Source of the DNA: Limnoglobus roseus
GTDB lineage: Bacteria > Planctomycetota > Planctomycetia > Gemmatales > Gemmataceae
NCBI RefSeq assembly: GCF_008254045.1
Contig: NZ_CP042425.1
Location: forward strand, 8,756,163-8,820,162
Reading direction: 5' to 3'
DNA: 64,000 bases
Position numbers and translations under genes: made by a program. Numbering within the stretch: position 1 is the first letter of the stretch; every line of letters begins with the position of its first letter. The notes under the pieces are model-generated. The model made no database searches. It was not told where the DNA came from and saw only the letters and a program-made list of their open reading frames with translations. Positions 36,304 through 45,737 of the stretch are shown here, piece after piece.

Positions 36304-36328
36304 CCCCGACTCTTCCGAGGACGACGCG

Positions 36329-38551
36329 ATGAGCACGACCGCCGTGGGCAAGCCGATGGACCGCGTGGACGGCCGCCTCAAGGTGACCGGCGCCGCCCGG
36401 TACGCCGCCGAGCACGACTACCCGAACCTCGCACACGCCGTCCTCGTCACCAGCACGATCTCCAAGGGCACGATCGCGGAAGTCGTCACGGCGGCCGCCG
36501 TAAAAGCCCGCGGCGTCGCGGCCGTCGTCACGCACAAGAACGCGCCAAAGATGAAGGTGCCGGAGCCGTTCGGCGGCGAGAAGCCGTCCGCCGGCTCGAC
36601 GACGGCCCCGGTTCTGAACACCGACCAGGTCTTCTGGTTCGGCCAGCCGGTGGCGATCGTGATCGCGGAGACGCTGGAGCAAGCCCGGCACGCGGCCCAA
36701 CTCGTTCGCGTGACGTATCAGGAGCAACCGGCGAACCTGACGCTCGACTCGGCGGGCAAGGTGACGACGCCGAAGAAGATCATGACCGAGGCGACGACCG
36801 TCGAGATCGGCCACGCCGAGCGGGCGCTGAAGGCCGCGACGCTCAAGGTCGATGCCGTCTACGAAACGCCGCAGTTCAACCACAACGCCATCGAACTACA
36901 CGCCACCGTCGCCGCGTGGGACGGCGGTAAGCTCACCGTCCACGACACGGCCCAGTTCGTCTTCGGCGTCCAGGCCGACCTCGCCACCCGGTTCGGGCTA
37001 AAACCGGCGGACGTGCGGGCACTCGCCCCGTTGGTCGGCGGCGGGTTCGGCGGCAAGGGTGTCGCGTGGCCGAGCACGTACCTGGCCCCGTTGGCGGCGA
37101 AGGTCGTCGGCCGGCCGGTCAAGCTCGTCCTCGCCCGCGACCAAATCTACGGCTGCGTCGGCGGCCGGCCGCCGATCCGCCAGCGCGTCGCCGTCGCCGC
37201 CGACAAGGACGGCAAGCTCACGGCCCTCATCCAGGCGGGCCGGTCGGCCACCGGCACGACGAACCAGTTCGTCGAGCAGTTCACGTTCCCGGCCCGCCAC
37301 CTGTACGCCTGCCCGAACATCTACCTGACGCAGGAAACCATCGCGCTGGACACCTGCCCGCCGACGTTCATGCGGGCCCCGGGCGAGTGCCCCGGCACGT
37401 TCGCCCTTGAATCGGCGCTCGACGAACTGAGTTACCAGCTCAAGATCGACCCGGTTCGCCTGCGGCAAATCAACGAGCCGGACAAAGACCCGACCACCGG
37501 CGCGCCGTTCTCGAACCGGAAGTACCAGGAGGCACTCGCGCTCGGGGCGGAAAAGTTCGGCTGGAACCGCCGCACGCCGGAGCCGCGGTCGATGGCGGAC
37601 GGCCGCATGCTCGTCGGCCTGGGGATGGCGACGGCGACGTACCCGGTCTACCGGATGCCGGGGTCGGCCCGCGTGGCGGTGTCGGCGGACGGCACGGCCG
37701 TCGTGCAGAGCGGGTGCCACGAGATGGGCATGGGCACCGCCACCGCCCAGACGCAGATCGCCGCCGACCTGCTCGGCCTGCCGGTGGAGAAGGTGAGGTT
37801 TGAACTCGGCGACACGAACCTGCCGTTCGCCATGGTGGCCGGCGGGTCCAGCCAGACGATCAGCGTCGCGGCCGCCGTGTCGGCGGCGGTCGCGGAATTG
37901 AAGGGCGTAGTGCTGAAGTTGGCGACGGCCGGGCCCCTGGAGGGGCTGAAGCCGGCGGCGGTGGCCGTCCGCGACGGGGGCCTGTACCGCACCGACGACC
38001 CGGCTTCCGGCGAATCGTTCGCGTCGATCCTGCAACGCGCCGGGCGGAAGTCGGCAGAGGCAAAGGCCGAGGTGATGCCGGGGGCCGAGATGCAGAAGTG
38101 GTCGATGCACTCGTACGGGGCGCAGTTCTGCGAGGTCCGCGTGGACCCGGACTTCGGCACGGTCCGCGTCGTGCGGTTCGTCGGGGCGTTCGACGTGGGC
38201 CGGGTGATGAACGCGAAGACGGCCCGCAGCCAGTTCCTCGGCGGCATCACGATGGGGCTGGGGATGGCCCTGCTGGAGGAGACGCACCGCGACGGGCGGA
38301 CCGGGCGGATCGTGAACGCCGACCTGGCCGAGTACATGGTGCCGGTCCACGCCGACGTGCCGGCCATCGAGGCGTACTGGGTGGGCGACCCTGACCCGCA
38401 CACGCCGATGGGTGCGCACGGCATCGGCGAGATCGGCATCACCGGCGTCGCCGCCGCGGTCGCGAACGCCGTCTACCACGCCACCGGCCGCCGCGTCCGC
38501 CGCGTGCCGATCACGCCCGAACGACTGTTGGCCGCCCCCCGTGATGGGTGA
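36329..38551 (+). CDS. paoC: Molybdopterin-binding catalytic subunit (PaoC-like)
   Basis: The 740-aa protein binds the molybdenum cytosine-dinucleotide cofactor and hydroxylates aldehydes or N-heterocycles. Landmarks: VDGRLKVTGAARYAAEH at the start, LVGGGFGGKGVAWPSTYLA, TFMRAPGECPGTFALESALD, GCHEMGMGTATAQTQIAADL, AGGSSQTISVAAAV and the catalytic Glu in GAHGIGEIGITG. The absence of its own signal fits co-export with PaoA through Tat. Starts 25 bp behind paoB and ends the operon. The true substrate is unknown. Confidence 0.94.
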   Translation: MSTTAVGKPMDRVDGRLKVTGAARYAAEHDYPNLAHAVLVTSTISKGTIAEVVTAAAVKARGVAAVVTHKNAPKMKVPEPFGGEKPSAGSTTAPVLNTDQVFWFGQPVAIVIAETLEQARHAAQLVRVTYQEQPANLTLDSAGKVTTPKKIMTEATTVEIGHAERALKAATLKVDAVYETPQFNHNAIELHATVAAWDGGKLTVHDTAQFVFGVQADLATRFGLKPADVRALAPLVGGGFGGKGVAWPSTYLAPLAAKVVGRPVKLVLARDQIYGCVGGRPPIRQRVAVAADKDGKLTALIQAGRSATGTTNQFVEQFTFPARHLYACPNIYLTQETIALDTCPPTFMRAPGECPGTFALESALDELSYQLKIDPVRLRQINEPDKDPTTGAPFSNRKYQEALALGAEKFGWNRRTPEPRSMADGRMLVGLGMATATYPVYRMPGSARVAVSADGTAVVQSGCHEMGMGTATAQTQIAADLLGLPVEKVRFELGDTNLPFAMVAGGSSQTISVAAAVSAAVAELKGVVLKLATAGPLEGLKPAAVAVRDGGLYRTDDPASGESFASILQRAGRKSAEAKAEVMPGAEMQKWSMHSYGAQFCEVRVDPDFGTVRVVRFVGAFDVGRVMNAKTARSQFLGGITMGLGMALLEETHRDGRTGRIVNADLAEYMVPVHADVPAIEAYWVGDPDPHTPMGAHGIGEIGITGVAAAVANAVYHATGRRVRRVPITPERLLAAPRDG

Positions 38552-40311
38552 CCGTGTAGATCCAAGCGTGGCGGCGTGGATCCTTCGTTTCGCGGCTCGG
38601 CAGAGGCCCTCGCCATGAGGTCTTGCGGGGAATTCGACGTGAAAATTGTCACGCGGCAGTTAACAGAAGATGTGAGTTTTGGATTCGAAATCTGTGCGTC
38701 TCCGACAGGGGATTCGAACGAACAGAATCTTTTGCCGCCTCTTGCCTACGGCTACCCACACCTCGAATCCCACTTCGCCAGCAAGAGTTTCGAGCAGGCC
38801 GGTCACGGCCTCGACAGCATCGCTAGCATCCCCTCCGGCGGACACGACGAGCCCGTGCGGTGAACGCTTGGGAGTCGGAACCGGTCCGTCCAGCCCTCGG
38901 TCATTTCTGTCACACGAGGCACGGACAGTACGCATATTGACGAGACGATGCTCGATGACGTCCGCCCGCGGGTGCACAATCCGAGCGGCCACCGGATTTT
39001 TCGCGGACAAGCCCCGTCGGCTCAGGCTGAGCCTTCAAACTCGTGGCCGTTACGGCCTGGCACATGGAGGGCGTCCGGTCCATCACCAAGGGTTGGGGTG
39101 CAGGAGTATTGTGGTAGAGGATTGGCGACGCCCTCGGGCGAGTGCTTCCCGACCGGGCGAAGGCGGACGACACACTCATCTTTCTGGCCTTTTGATTTCT
39201 AGAGGCCGGCGTGCGGCACGGGCGTTCGACTCCAGCCACAATAGTTACGGCGGCGTCCACTTCTGGCTCGTGGAGGAACGCGAGTTGATGGTTGAGACTG
39301 GATTGACATGCCGCGGCGTCTAGCGACGCGTCTCGAGGATCCGCGGGCTCTGATCGACCGGGCCTTGCGATTCCCGCCTCGCACCCACCTTCCGCTTGCC
39401 GAGGGTGACGAGGCTCATCCCAGTGGTTCCAGCAGGCCAAGCAATAGAATTTGGGATCGTGGAACCGACAGAATTTGTTGCCGCCCAGCGTAGGCTCGCC
39501 CGGCGTCCGGGCAATTGGAAAATGCCGCGCGGCTGTTAACTGAGAGGGTAAGGTTTAGCCTGAATCGCATTTCGACCGACGGGTTAACAGGCCGCGCGCG
39601 TGCGAGGTTCGAAATCGGTCCCACCCGTTCACCCCGCCGGATTCGAACGGGAGAAGTGATGCGGTAACCCTTCACCCCGCATCCGATGAATTCGCCTTGA
39701 AATCAAGCGTTCGATCGAGAGTGGAGGATTCTCTCACGCCGAGAGTCGCGTCTAAAAGTTCGCAATCTGTTCTCCCCGGGGAGTATCCGACGAGTCTGCG
39801 GAATCAGCCCGGTCAACGGGTTGACAGGAACCGCCGAGGGGACATCCCCTCGGCGGTTCGCATTTCCCGCGTTTGTTTGCAAGGGTTCTCGCGCGTTCGG
39901 CCTTCCCCGCCAAAAGTCTCCGTCACGAGAGCGTTCGTTCGGGGTCCGTGAGGAACCTGAAGATGAAGGCGATTTTGCCCGAACTCTCACTTGAAAGTCT
40001 CAGCCTCTCGGCCCGGGATAGGCGATCGGGTTAACGGGATGGTTCCCCGGAGTCCCCGACCGGAACCAGAAGTCGGATGGCTTCCTGCGAACTCAACTCC
40101 TAAAAGACACATGCTACACGGGACGCGGGAGTCCTCAAATTCAATCGCGCGTGGATCTGCGGCTCGGGACGGTCCACACTGGTTTATCGCGTGTGGATGA
40201 CGTTGCCTGCCGCTGTCTGCGTAAGTCCTGGGTCTGGAGTTGAGTCAGTCGAACCATCAAAATATCCTCGATCGAGATTCTGACCTCACCACCCACTTGG
40301 AAAGGCCGCCA
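38552..40311. other. 1.76-kb non-coding stretch with degenerate repeats
   Basis: No frame here looks like a real protein. Two diverged sequence blocks recur: GCGGCAGTTAACAGAAGA (38653) resembles 39529-39546, and GAACGAACAGAATCTTTTGC (38716) resembles 39462-39485 at 20 of 24 positions, in swapped order. Several GATTCGAAC/TTCGAAT words occur (38711, 39652) but do not fold as tRNA arms. A strong hairpin lies at 39829. The stretch seems to be decayed repeat or element sequence. Confidence 0.5.
39829..39858. terminator. 13-bp perfect hairpin
   Basis: AACCGCCGAGGGG (39829-39841) pairs perfectly with 39846-39858 around ACAT. No T-run follows. It stands alone in the non-coding stretch and may be the terminator of a lost gene. 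Confidence 0.6.
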
Positions 40312-43300
40312 ATGATTCCCGCATCTCTCTATTTGCTGGCGTGTCTGACAGGCGGCCCCACTTTGCTCCCCCAGGGAGCCGTTGATCGCCTCGACGCCCC
40401 CATTTTGCGGCACTCCAGTCGGGTCGCTAGCGTCGCGTTCTCCCCGGACGGCCGCCGATTGGCATCCGGGTCGAACGTGAATCGCGGCGGTGGGGATCCC
40501 ACCGTCCGGGTTTGGGATCTGGCGTCGGGCCGCGAACGCTGGAGAGTCCAGCACGATTCCACGTGCGTTGCTTGGTTCGCCTCCGGCAGTCGGCTGGCGT
40601 CAGCCGCCCGCGATGGCACGGTGAAGGCGTGGGACCTGACGACCGACCGGGAAGTGTTTTCCTCCCAAACGCCGGGCGGGTGGGCGTTCGCGGTCGCGGT
40701 GGCCAATGACGGTAAATGGCTGGCCTCGACGCACGGCAACCGGTCGGCGGTTCGACTGTGGAACGCGGCGACGGGGGCTCTCGTTCGTGAGCTCGAGCCG
40801 GCCGCCAAAGGCAAACCCGTCTCCGGTCAGATTACGGCGGTGGCCTTCCCGCCGGACGGGAAGACCGTCGCCGCCGGGGTGCCCGGCGTTGGACTCGTAT
40901 TTTGGGACATGGCATCGGGGACGGTCCTACGGACCATTCCGGGAGAATACCCCGCGTCCGGCCCGTTCGTTTCCATGGGCATCACGTTCGCCGGTCGCGA
41001 TGGGCGGGTCGCCGTGTGCCAGGCGGACGGGCTTGCGATCTTCGACCCGGCCCGTGCCCGGGAACTCCACTTCGTCCGCGGCACTCGGGCGGAGGACCCC
41101 ACGCGGATGGACATTTCCGCCGTCGCCCAGTCCGCCGACGGGTCCGCGGTGGCGTTCGTTCGCAACCACGAGCTTAAACTTTGGGACGTGGCCGGCGATC
41201 GGGAGATCAGGGCGTTCCCGACGCCGACCCGGCAACCGGGCCCGTTCGCCCTCTCCGCGGATGGCAAACATCTGGCGCAGGGAGCCGGAAACCTGGTCGT
41301 GGTGTGGGAGACGGCCACAGGGCGTCGCGTGCCGGCCCACGCCCCGGAACACGGGAATCTTGAAGCCATGGGGTTCGGCCCCACGGGGGAAGTATTGGTA
41401 CGGGACGCATCCGGCCTGCGAGTCTGGGATGTCGGTTCGACCGGACGGCGGCGCGGGGAGGTTTTGAGAAGCCCCGCCGGGGTCGTGGCCATCTCGCCGG
41501 ACGGCCGCACGGCCGTACACGGCGGGTATTCCTACCCGGCGTTGCCGCGGCTCACGGACATCGGCACCGGGGACGATCTGGTGAAACTGGACGCGGTTGA
41601 AAACGAGATCATCCTCCACGCCGCATTTCTGCCGAACGGTCGGCGGCTCGTCACGGTCGATACCGGCGGTCGCACCCTGAGCCTGTGGGACACGGTCTCG
41701 GGCCAGCGGCTTCGGAAGTTTATCGGGCACGAAGACCCGGTGGACGCCATCGCCATCGCCCCCGACGGCAAACGAATGGCCACGAGCGGCGCCCCACGGG
41801 CGTACTTCCGCACGCCCTTTCCCGGCTACGCGGGGGACGCGGGCATTCGGGTCTGGGACGTCGAGACCGGCGCCCAACTCGCCACGATCAAAGGGCCGGC
41901 CGGCGCCCTGGCGTATTCACCGGACGGACTCCTGCTTGCGGCCGGCGTCGATGGCATCGACTCACATTTGCGGTTGCTCGACGCGGCCAGCGGGCAAGAG
42001 GTGCGACAATTGAAGGGGCGCGGTCCCCAGAAGGCGGCCTTCACCCCGGACGGCCGAACGCTGGTGACGGTCGGGCGTGACAAGGTGGTCCGCCTCTGGG
42101 ATGTCGCGACCGGCGCGGAGCGACGGCGGCTCGACGGTCACTCCGACGAAGTGTACTCGTTGGCGATCTCTCCCGACGGCCGTCGGGCGCTGACCGGCGG
42201 CAGTGGCGGGCAAATCTTCGTGTGGGACTTGTACGCCCCGGACCGGTTGCCGCGCGACGATTTGAGTTGGGCCATTCGGGACCTGACCGATCCCGATGCC
42301 GCCGTCGCGTTCCGGGCGGTACGCGAACTCGCGGCCGCGGGCGACCGTGCGTTGCCGTTGATCGCCGCGATTCGCCCCGGCGACCGTCCGTGGCCGCAAG
42401 CCCTCGAAGCCCTGGAAGTAATGGGCACACCGGCCGCGCGTCGGGCCGTGGCCGCCTTGGCCGGCGGCGATCCCGCCTCGCGACCGAGTCGTGAGGCGGC
42501 GTTGGTCCGCGATCGGTTGGATCGCCGGGCCGTCCCCCGATGGTTCCCGCCCGCGCCGGTCTTGCCACCGGAGCCGCAGAAATTGGTCAACGGAACGCCC
42601 CGGGTGGTTGCCCGCTTGTCCGCCCGGAACGCCGGCGGCGCGTCCGGCTACCTGGTGCCTTCTCGTGATGGCCGGTTTGCCGTGGAGTATGGCTTCCACT
42701 CCGCGGACGTCCGAATCATCGACCTCCCGTCCGGCCAAGTGCGGCACAGCATCCCATCCCCGGTGCAAGACGGGAGGGTGAGCCAAGCCGAGTTGTCCCC
42801 CGACGGTTCCCGGCTGGCCGGGGTCACTTCCGTCGGTGGGTTCATTTCATCGCCCACCCTCTACGTGTGGGATGTCCCGTCCGGCAAGCTTCTCTGGCAG
42901 GCGGCCGCTTCGAGTTCGGGAGTGGGCGCCCTCGCCTGGTCGCCTTCGGGCGATCGACTGGCGACCTCCGACTACAAGCCGTCCGGGATACGCCTTTGGG
43001 AAGCCGCCACCGGAAAGGAATTGAAAACCTGGCCGGGGCCGAAGGACAGCCATCAGGTGTTGGCATTCGCCCTCGACGGCCGGCGGCTTTCGGCCAACTG
43101 TCGATCAACGCTTCGGGTGTTCGACTTGGCAACCGGAGCGATCGAAAGCGAATCGGCGACCCGGGACGACCTTCTGACGGCCAACAGCGGCACGGGGATT
43201 CCGGCCGACGGCAGATCGATCCTCCGCGGGGCCACGCTCACGGAGCGACTCACGGGCAAAGTGAGGAGCGATCTGACCGGCGGCCACCAGGCCGGCCACT

Positions 43301-43905
43301 CGGTTTGGTACTGCGCGATCGCCCCCGACGGACGGACCGCGGTCACGTCGGACAAGTTCGGCCATCTCCTCGTCTGGGACCTGACGGGCGCGGATACGAC
43401 ACGCCCGGCAACGGTGCTCAAGCCGTCGGACTGGGACGAATTGTGGCAACTCTTGGGCGGCCCGGATGCCGGCCTGGCGTACCGGGCCGGGTGGCGGCTG
43501 ACGGCTCTCGGGGACGCGGCCGTCGCCGAACTGGTCCGCCGGCTGCCACCCGTCCCCGCCGATCCGACGGCGCACATTGGTGAGCAGATCGCGGCACTGG
43601 ACGCTTCGGATCCGGCCGTTCGTCAAGCCGGCACCGATCGGTTGGAGTTGTTGAGCACGATCGCCGTTCGGGCGCTGGAACGCGCGACGCCCCGGCCGCC
43701 CGGCGAGTGGTCCGATCGGGTCAAATACTTGCTCGATCAAGCGGCGAGGTCAACGCCTAGCCGGGCAAAAGTGCTTGCGGTTCGAACCGTCGAGGTCCTG
43801 GAACGACTCAGCAGTCCGACGGCCCGAGCGGCCCTAGCTCAATACGCGGCCGGTCCGGCCGGCCACGTGCTGACAACGGACGCTCGTGCCGCCCTCCGGC
43901 GGTAA
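40312..43905 (+). CDS. Large exported WD40-repeat protein
   Basis: The ATG at 40312 has GGAAAGG upstream and gives a signal peptide (MIPASLYLLACLTGGPTLL). The 1197-aa protein has about 16 WD-type units: an N-terminal set of twelve (VASVAFSPDGRRLASGS, VRVWDLASGRE, VKAWDLTTDRE, through FVWDLYAP near residue 645), a helical HEAT-like interlude (AVAFRAVRELAAAGDRALPL IAAI), a second WD set (YVWDVPSGKLLW, IRLWEAATGKEL, VWDLTGAD), then a second helical block to the C-terminus. It probably scaffolds proteins outside the cytoplasm. No enzymatic domain is seen. It stands alone. Confidence 0.9.
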   Translation: MIPASLYLLACLTGGPTLLPQGAVDRLDAPILRHSSRVASVAFSPDGRRLASGSNVNRGGGDPTVRVWDLASGRERWRVQHDSTCVAWFASGSRLASAARDGTVKAWDLTTDREVFSSQTPGGWAFAVAVANDGKWLASTHGNRSAVRLWNAATGALVRELEPAAKGKPVSGQITAVAFPPDGKTVAAGVPGVGLVFWDMASGTVLRTIPGEYPASGPFVSMGITFAGRDGRVAVCQADGLAIFDPARARELHFVRGTRAEDPTRMDISAVAQSADGSAVAFVRNHELKLWDVAGDREIRAFPTPTRQPGPFALSADGKHLAQGAGNLVVVWETATGRRVPAHAPEHGNLEAMGFGPTGEVLVRDASGLRVWDVGSTGRRRGEVLRSPAGVVAISPDGRTAVHGGYSYPALPRLTDIGTGDDLVKLDAVENEIILHAAFLPNGRRLVTVDTGGRTLSLWDTVSGQRLRKFIGHEDPVDAIAIAPDGKRMATSGAPRAYFRTPFPGYAGDAGIRVWDVETGAQLATIKGPAGALAYSPDGLLLAAGVDGIDSHLRLLDAASGQEVRQLKGRGPQKAAFTPDGRTLVTVGRDKVVRLWDVATGAERRRLDGHSDEVYSLAISPDGRRALTGGSGGQIFVWDLYAPDRLPRDDLSWAIRDLTDPDAAVAFRAVRELAAAGDRALPLIAAIRPGDRPWPQALEALEVMGTPAARRAVAALAGGDPASRPSREAALVRDRLDRRAVPRWFPPAPVLPPEPQKLVNGTPRVVARLSARNAGGASGYLVPSRDGRFAVEYGFHSADVRIIDLPSGQVRHSIPSPVQDGRVSQAELSPDGSRLAGVTSVGGFISSPTLYVWDVPSGKLLWQAAASSSGVGALAWSPSGDRLATSDYKPSGIRLWEAATGKELKTWPGPKDSHQVLAFALDGRRLSANCRSTLRVFDLATGAIESESATRDDLLTANSGTGIPADGRSILRGATLTERLTGKVRSDLTGGHQAGHSVWYCAIAPDGRTAVTSDKFGHLLVWDLTGADTTRPATVLKPSDWDELWQLLGGPDAGLAYRAGWRLTALGDAAVAELVRRLPPVPADPTAHIGEQIAALDASDPAVRQAGTDRLELLSTIAVRALERATPRPPGEWSDRVKYLLDQAARSTPSRAKVLAVRTVEVLERLSSPTARAALAQYAAGPAGHVLTTDARAALRR

Positions 43906-44139
43906 CATCCTTTTCTCGAAAGACGCCGGTCCGGCGTGCGATTTCTTGACACGGAACGGTTCCCGGATTCCGTTCGTCCCGGAGCAGAAGCGGAATGCCG
44001 CCACGCCATCCCACCCCGGGCGAACGCTTCCGAGATTTCGCCACGCCCCCGCGACCTGTCTCCTCAGCACCAGGAACCGGTTTACCTTGGTCGTTACCGC
44101 TCAGCAGTCTCACCCGGGGAAGCAGAGAAGTTGGCGTCC

Positions 44140-44391
44140 TCACCCGGCCCGGCAGACGGCAGCCGCGAACTCGACCTCGACCCACGCGAACGGGGGCGCG
44201 GGCGAGACCGCGGAAATGAGCACCCTCCGAGGCTCCTGGTCGGGCAGTCCGACCCGCACCTGTCGGCCCGGTAACAGGTCCAACCGGTCGCACTCGTCGA
44301 GCGACACCCGCAGCCGCACGGCCCGCCCGTCCAGCGCGACGTAGGCGTACAGCCGTTCCGTCCCGATGCTCACCAAAACCGTCCCACGCAT
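44140..44391 (-). CDS. Hypothetical 83-aa protein
   Basis: From ATG 44391 the product reads MRGTVLVSIGTERLYAYVAL DGRAVRLRVSLDECDRLDLL PGRQVRVGLPDQEPRRVLIS and ends with AVCRAG. It is strand-rich and compact, like a small beta-barrel. A GAGGGCGAG sequence precedes the start. The frame is open to 44619, but the added residues are low-complexity. Function unknown. Confidence 0.6.
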   Translation of the reverse strand: MRGTVLVSIGTERLYAYVALDGRAVRLRVSLDECDRLDLLPGRQVRVGLPDQEPRRVLISAVSPAPPFAWVEVEFAAAVCRAG

Positions 44392-44896
44392 ACTCGCCCT
44401 CGCCGCGATGCGACCCGAACCACGACTGTCGCACCCCCGCGCCGTCCCAAGGACAAGGGGGCAAAATGGGGGCGGCGTCGTTTCGTGTCGCGCCGCATCC
44501 CCCGGCGGGTAGGGACCGCTCGCCGCGGTCCCGGTTCCCACACCGCACGACGTGCAACTGCCCGCCCCACCGGACGGCGAGGCGTGCGACGCCGCGAATC
44601 GCCCGACCAAGGCCAGCACCGGGCCGGCGGTTCCGTGCGTGCCGAAAGAACACGACCTTCGCGGCAGCGAAGGCGTTCGTCGCCAATGCCAACTGCTTCC
44701 TCGCGAAGCCGTGCGCGATTGAGAAGCGGCACGACTGTGTTGTGCCCCCGATCCCAGATTTTGAACCCGCTTCGCACGATTGGTGTCCGGTTCCCACCCG
44801 CCCAGCGTCGTTACCGGGAGATTCCTGTCACTTCATGGGGGACGACGTATCCCGCCGATTGATGCCAAGCCCGCGTCGGGGTGGAAGTTCGAGGTC
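44392..44896. other. Intergenic stretch without a convincing gene
   Basis: Several frames are open on both strands but have shadow-like composition. On the minus strand the stretch HGFARKQLALATNAFAAAKV VFFRHA could be a relic. It must contain the promoter of the plus-strand gene at 44897 and the minus-strand gene at 44391; no clear -10/-35 pair was found. Confidence 0.35.
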
Positions 44897-45730
44897 GTGA
44901 AGGGGATCGTGTTCCCCGTCGTGGTCGCAGTCCTGTTGATCGGAGTCGTCGTCCTCCAGCGCTGGGTCGAGCGATGGGCAACGTCCCTGGAAACGCCCCC
45001 CGCGGTTCGAGTGGCCATTCCCACGGCCGCGGCCCTCGCGGAAATCGCGGCGGACCAGGATCGGACAGAGCCGGCGAACCGGAACGGCGTTCGCTACCTC
45101 TCGCTCCTTCACCTGCACAACAACCCGCAGGTAACGGACTCCGACCTCGCGGCCGTGCGGGACGCCCTGACGGCGGCCGAGCGGTGGCTGTCCGACTCGG
45201 ACCGGCCGCTCCGAGTCGTGCCTGTCGATAAGGATCAGATCGTGTACCGGGTGAACGCCGTGGACCTGGAAACGGCGACCGGCCGCGACTGGCGGTGGTT
45301 CCTCGTCCGCAATCCCTACGGGTTGACCTGCGAGAACGACGCGGCCCGACCGCTCGACCGCAAGATTCGCGACGCGACGGGCGACCCGGTCGCGTTCGTC
45401 CGGGCCGACTGGTTCCTCACGGCCCTCGTGCGGGACGACGTGCCCCGGCCGGGCGTGCCGGACGCTCTCGCCAAACTGGACCGGGCGTACTACGCGCGAC
45501 CGATCGACGCCGATCGGGCTGCGGCCGAGTTGGGCGTACCCCCGGCGGCCCTGACCGCGGCCCTCCGCGCCGCGACCGGGGGCGAGTTGCGCGAAGAGTT
45601 CGGGCTGGCCCCGCTTGTCGAGGGCCGCACGGTGCCGCGGGAGTGGTGGGAATCGGACCGCTACCTCGTCACGCCGTTCCAGGCGGCCGCCCGCCGGCTC
45701 GGCGTCGGCACGCCGGTCCGCGTCCGTTGA
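44897..45730 (+). CDS. Membrane-anchored protein related to the kinase C-terminal domain
   Basis: The GTG at 44897 gives MKGIVFPVVVAVLLIGVVVL QRWVERW, one N-terminal membrane anchor (the start could be farther upstream). The 277-aa product contains RYLSLLHLHNNPQVTDSDLA, VDKDQIVYRVNAVDLE, WRWFLVRNPYGLT and AFVRADWFLTALVRDD, a domain also present in the adjacent kinase (ALTPG, VVRADWLVANAA), where it precedes a CxxCH haem motif. The present protein lacks CxxCH. In planctomycetes this domain occurs in cytochrome-c-like exported proteins. It converges with the kinase gene, seven bases apart. Confidence 0.7.
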   Translation: MKGIVFPVVVAVLLIGVVVLQRWVERWATSLETPPAVRVAIPTAAALAEIAADQDRTEPANRNGVRYLSLLHLHNNPQVTDSDLAAVRDALTAAERWLSDSDRPLRVVPVDKDQIVYRVNAVDLETATGRDWRWFLVRNPYGLTCENDAARPLDRKIRDATGDPVAFVRADWFLTALVRDDVPRPGVPDALAKLDRAYYARPIDADRAAAELGVPPAALTAALRAATGGELREEFGLAPLVEGRTVPREWWESDRYLVTPFQAAARRLGVGTPVRVR

Positions 45731-45737
45731 TGCGGGA

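Noticed and set aside
38697..39670. tRNA-like T-arm words (GATTCGAAC, TTCGAAT, GTTCGACTCC) in the non-coding stretch
   Set aside because: The bases on either side do not form the 5-bp T-stem, and no acceptor or anticodon stem could be placed at tRNA spacing on either strand.
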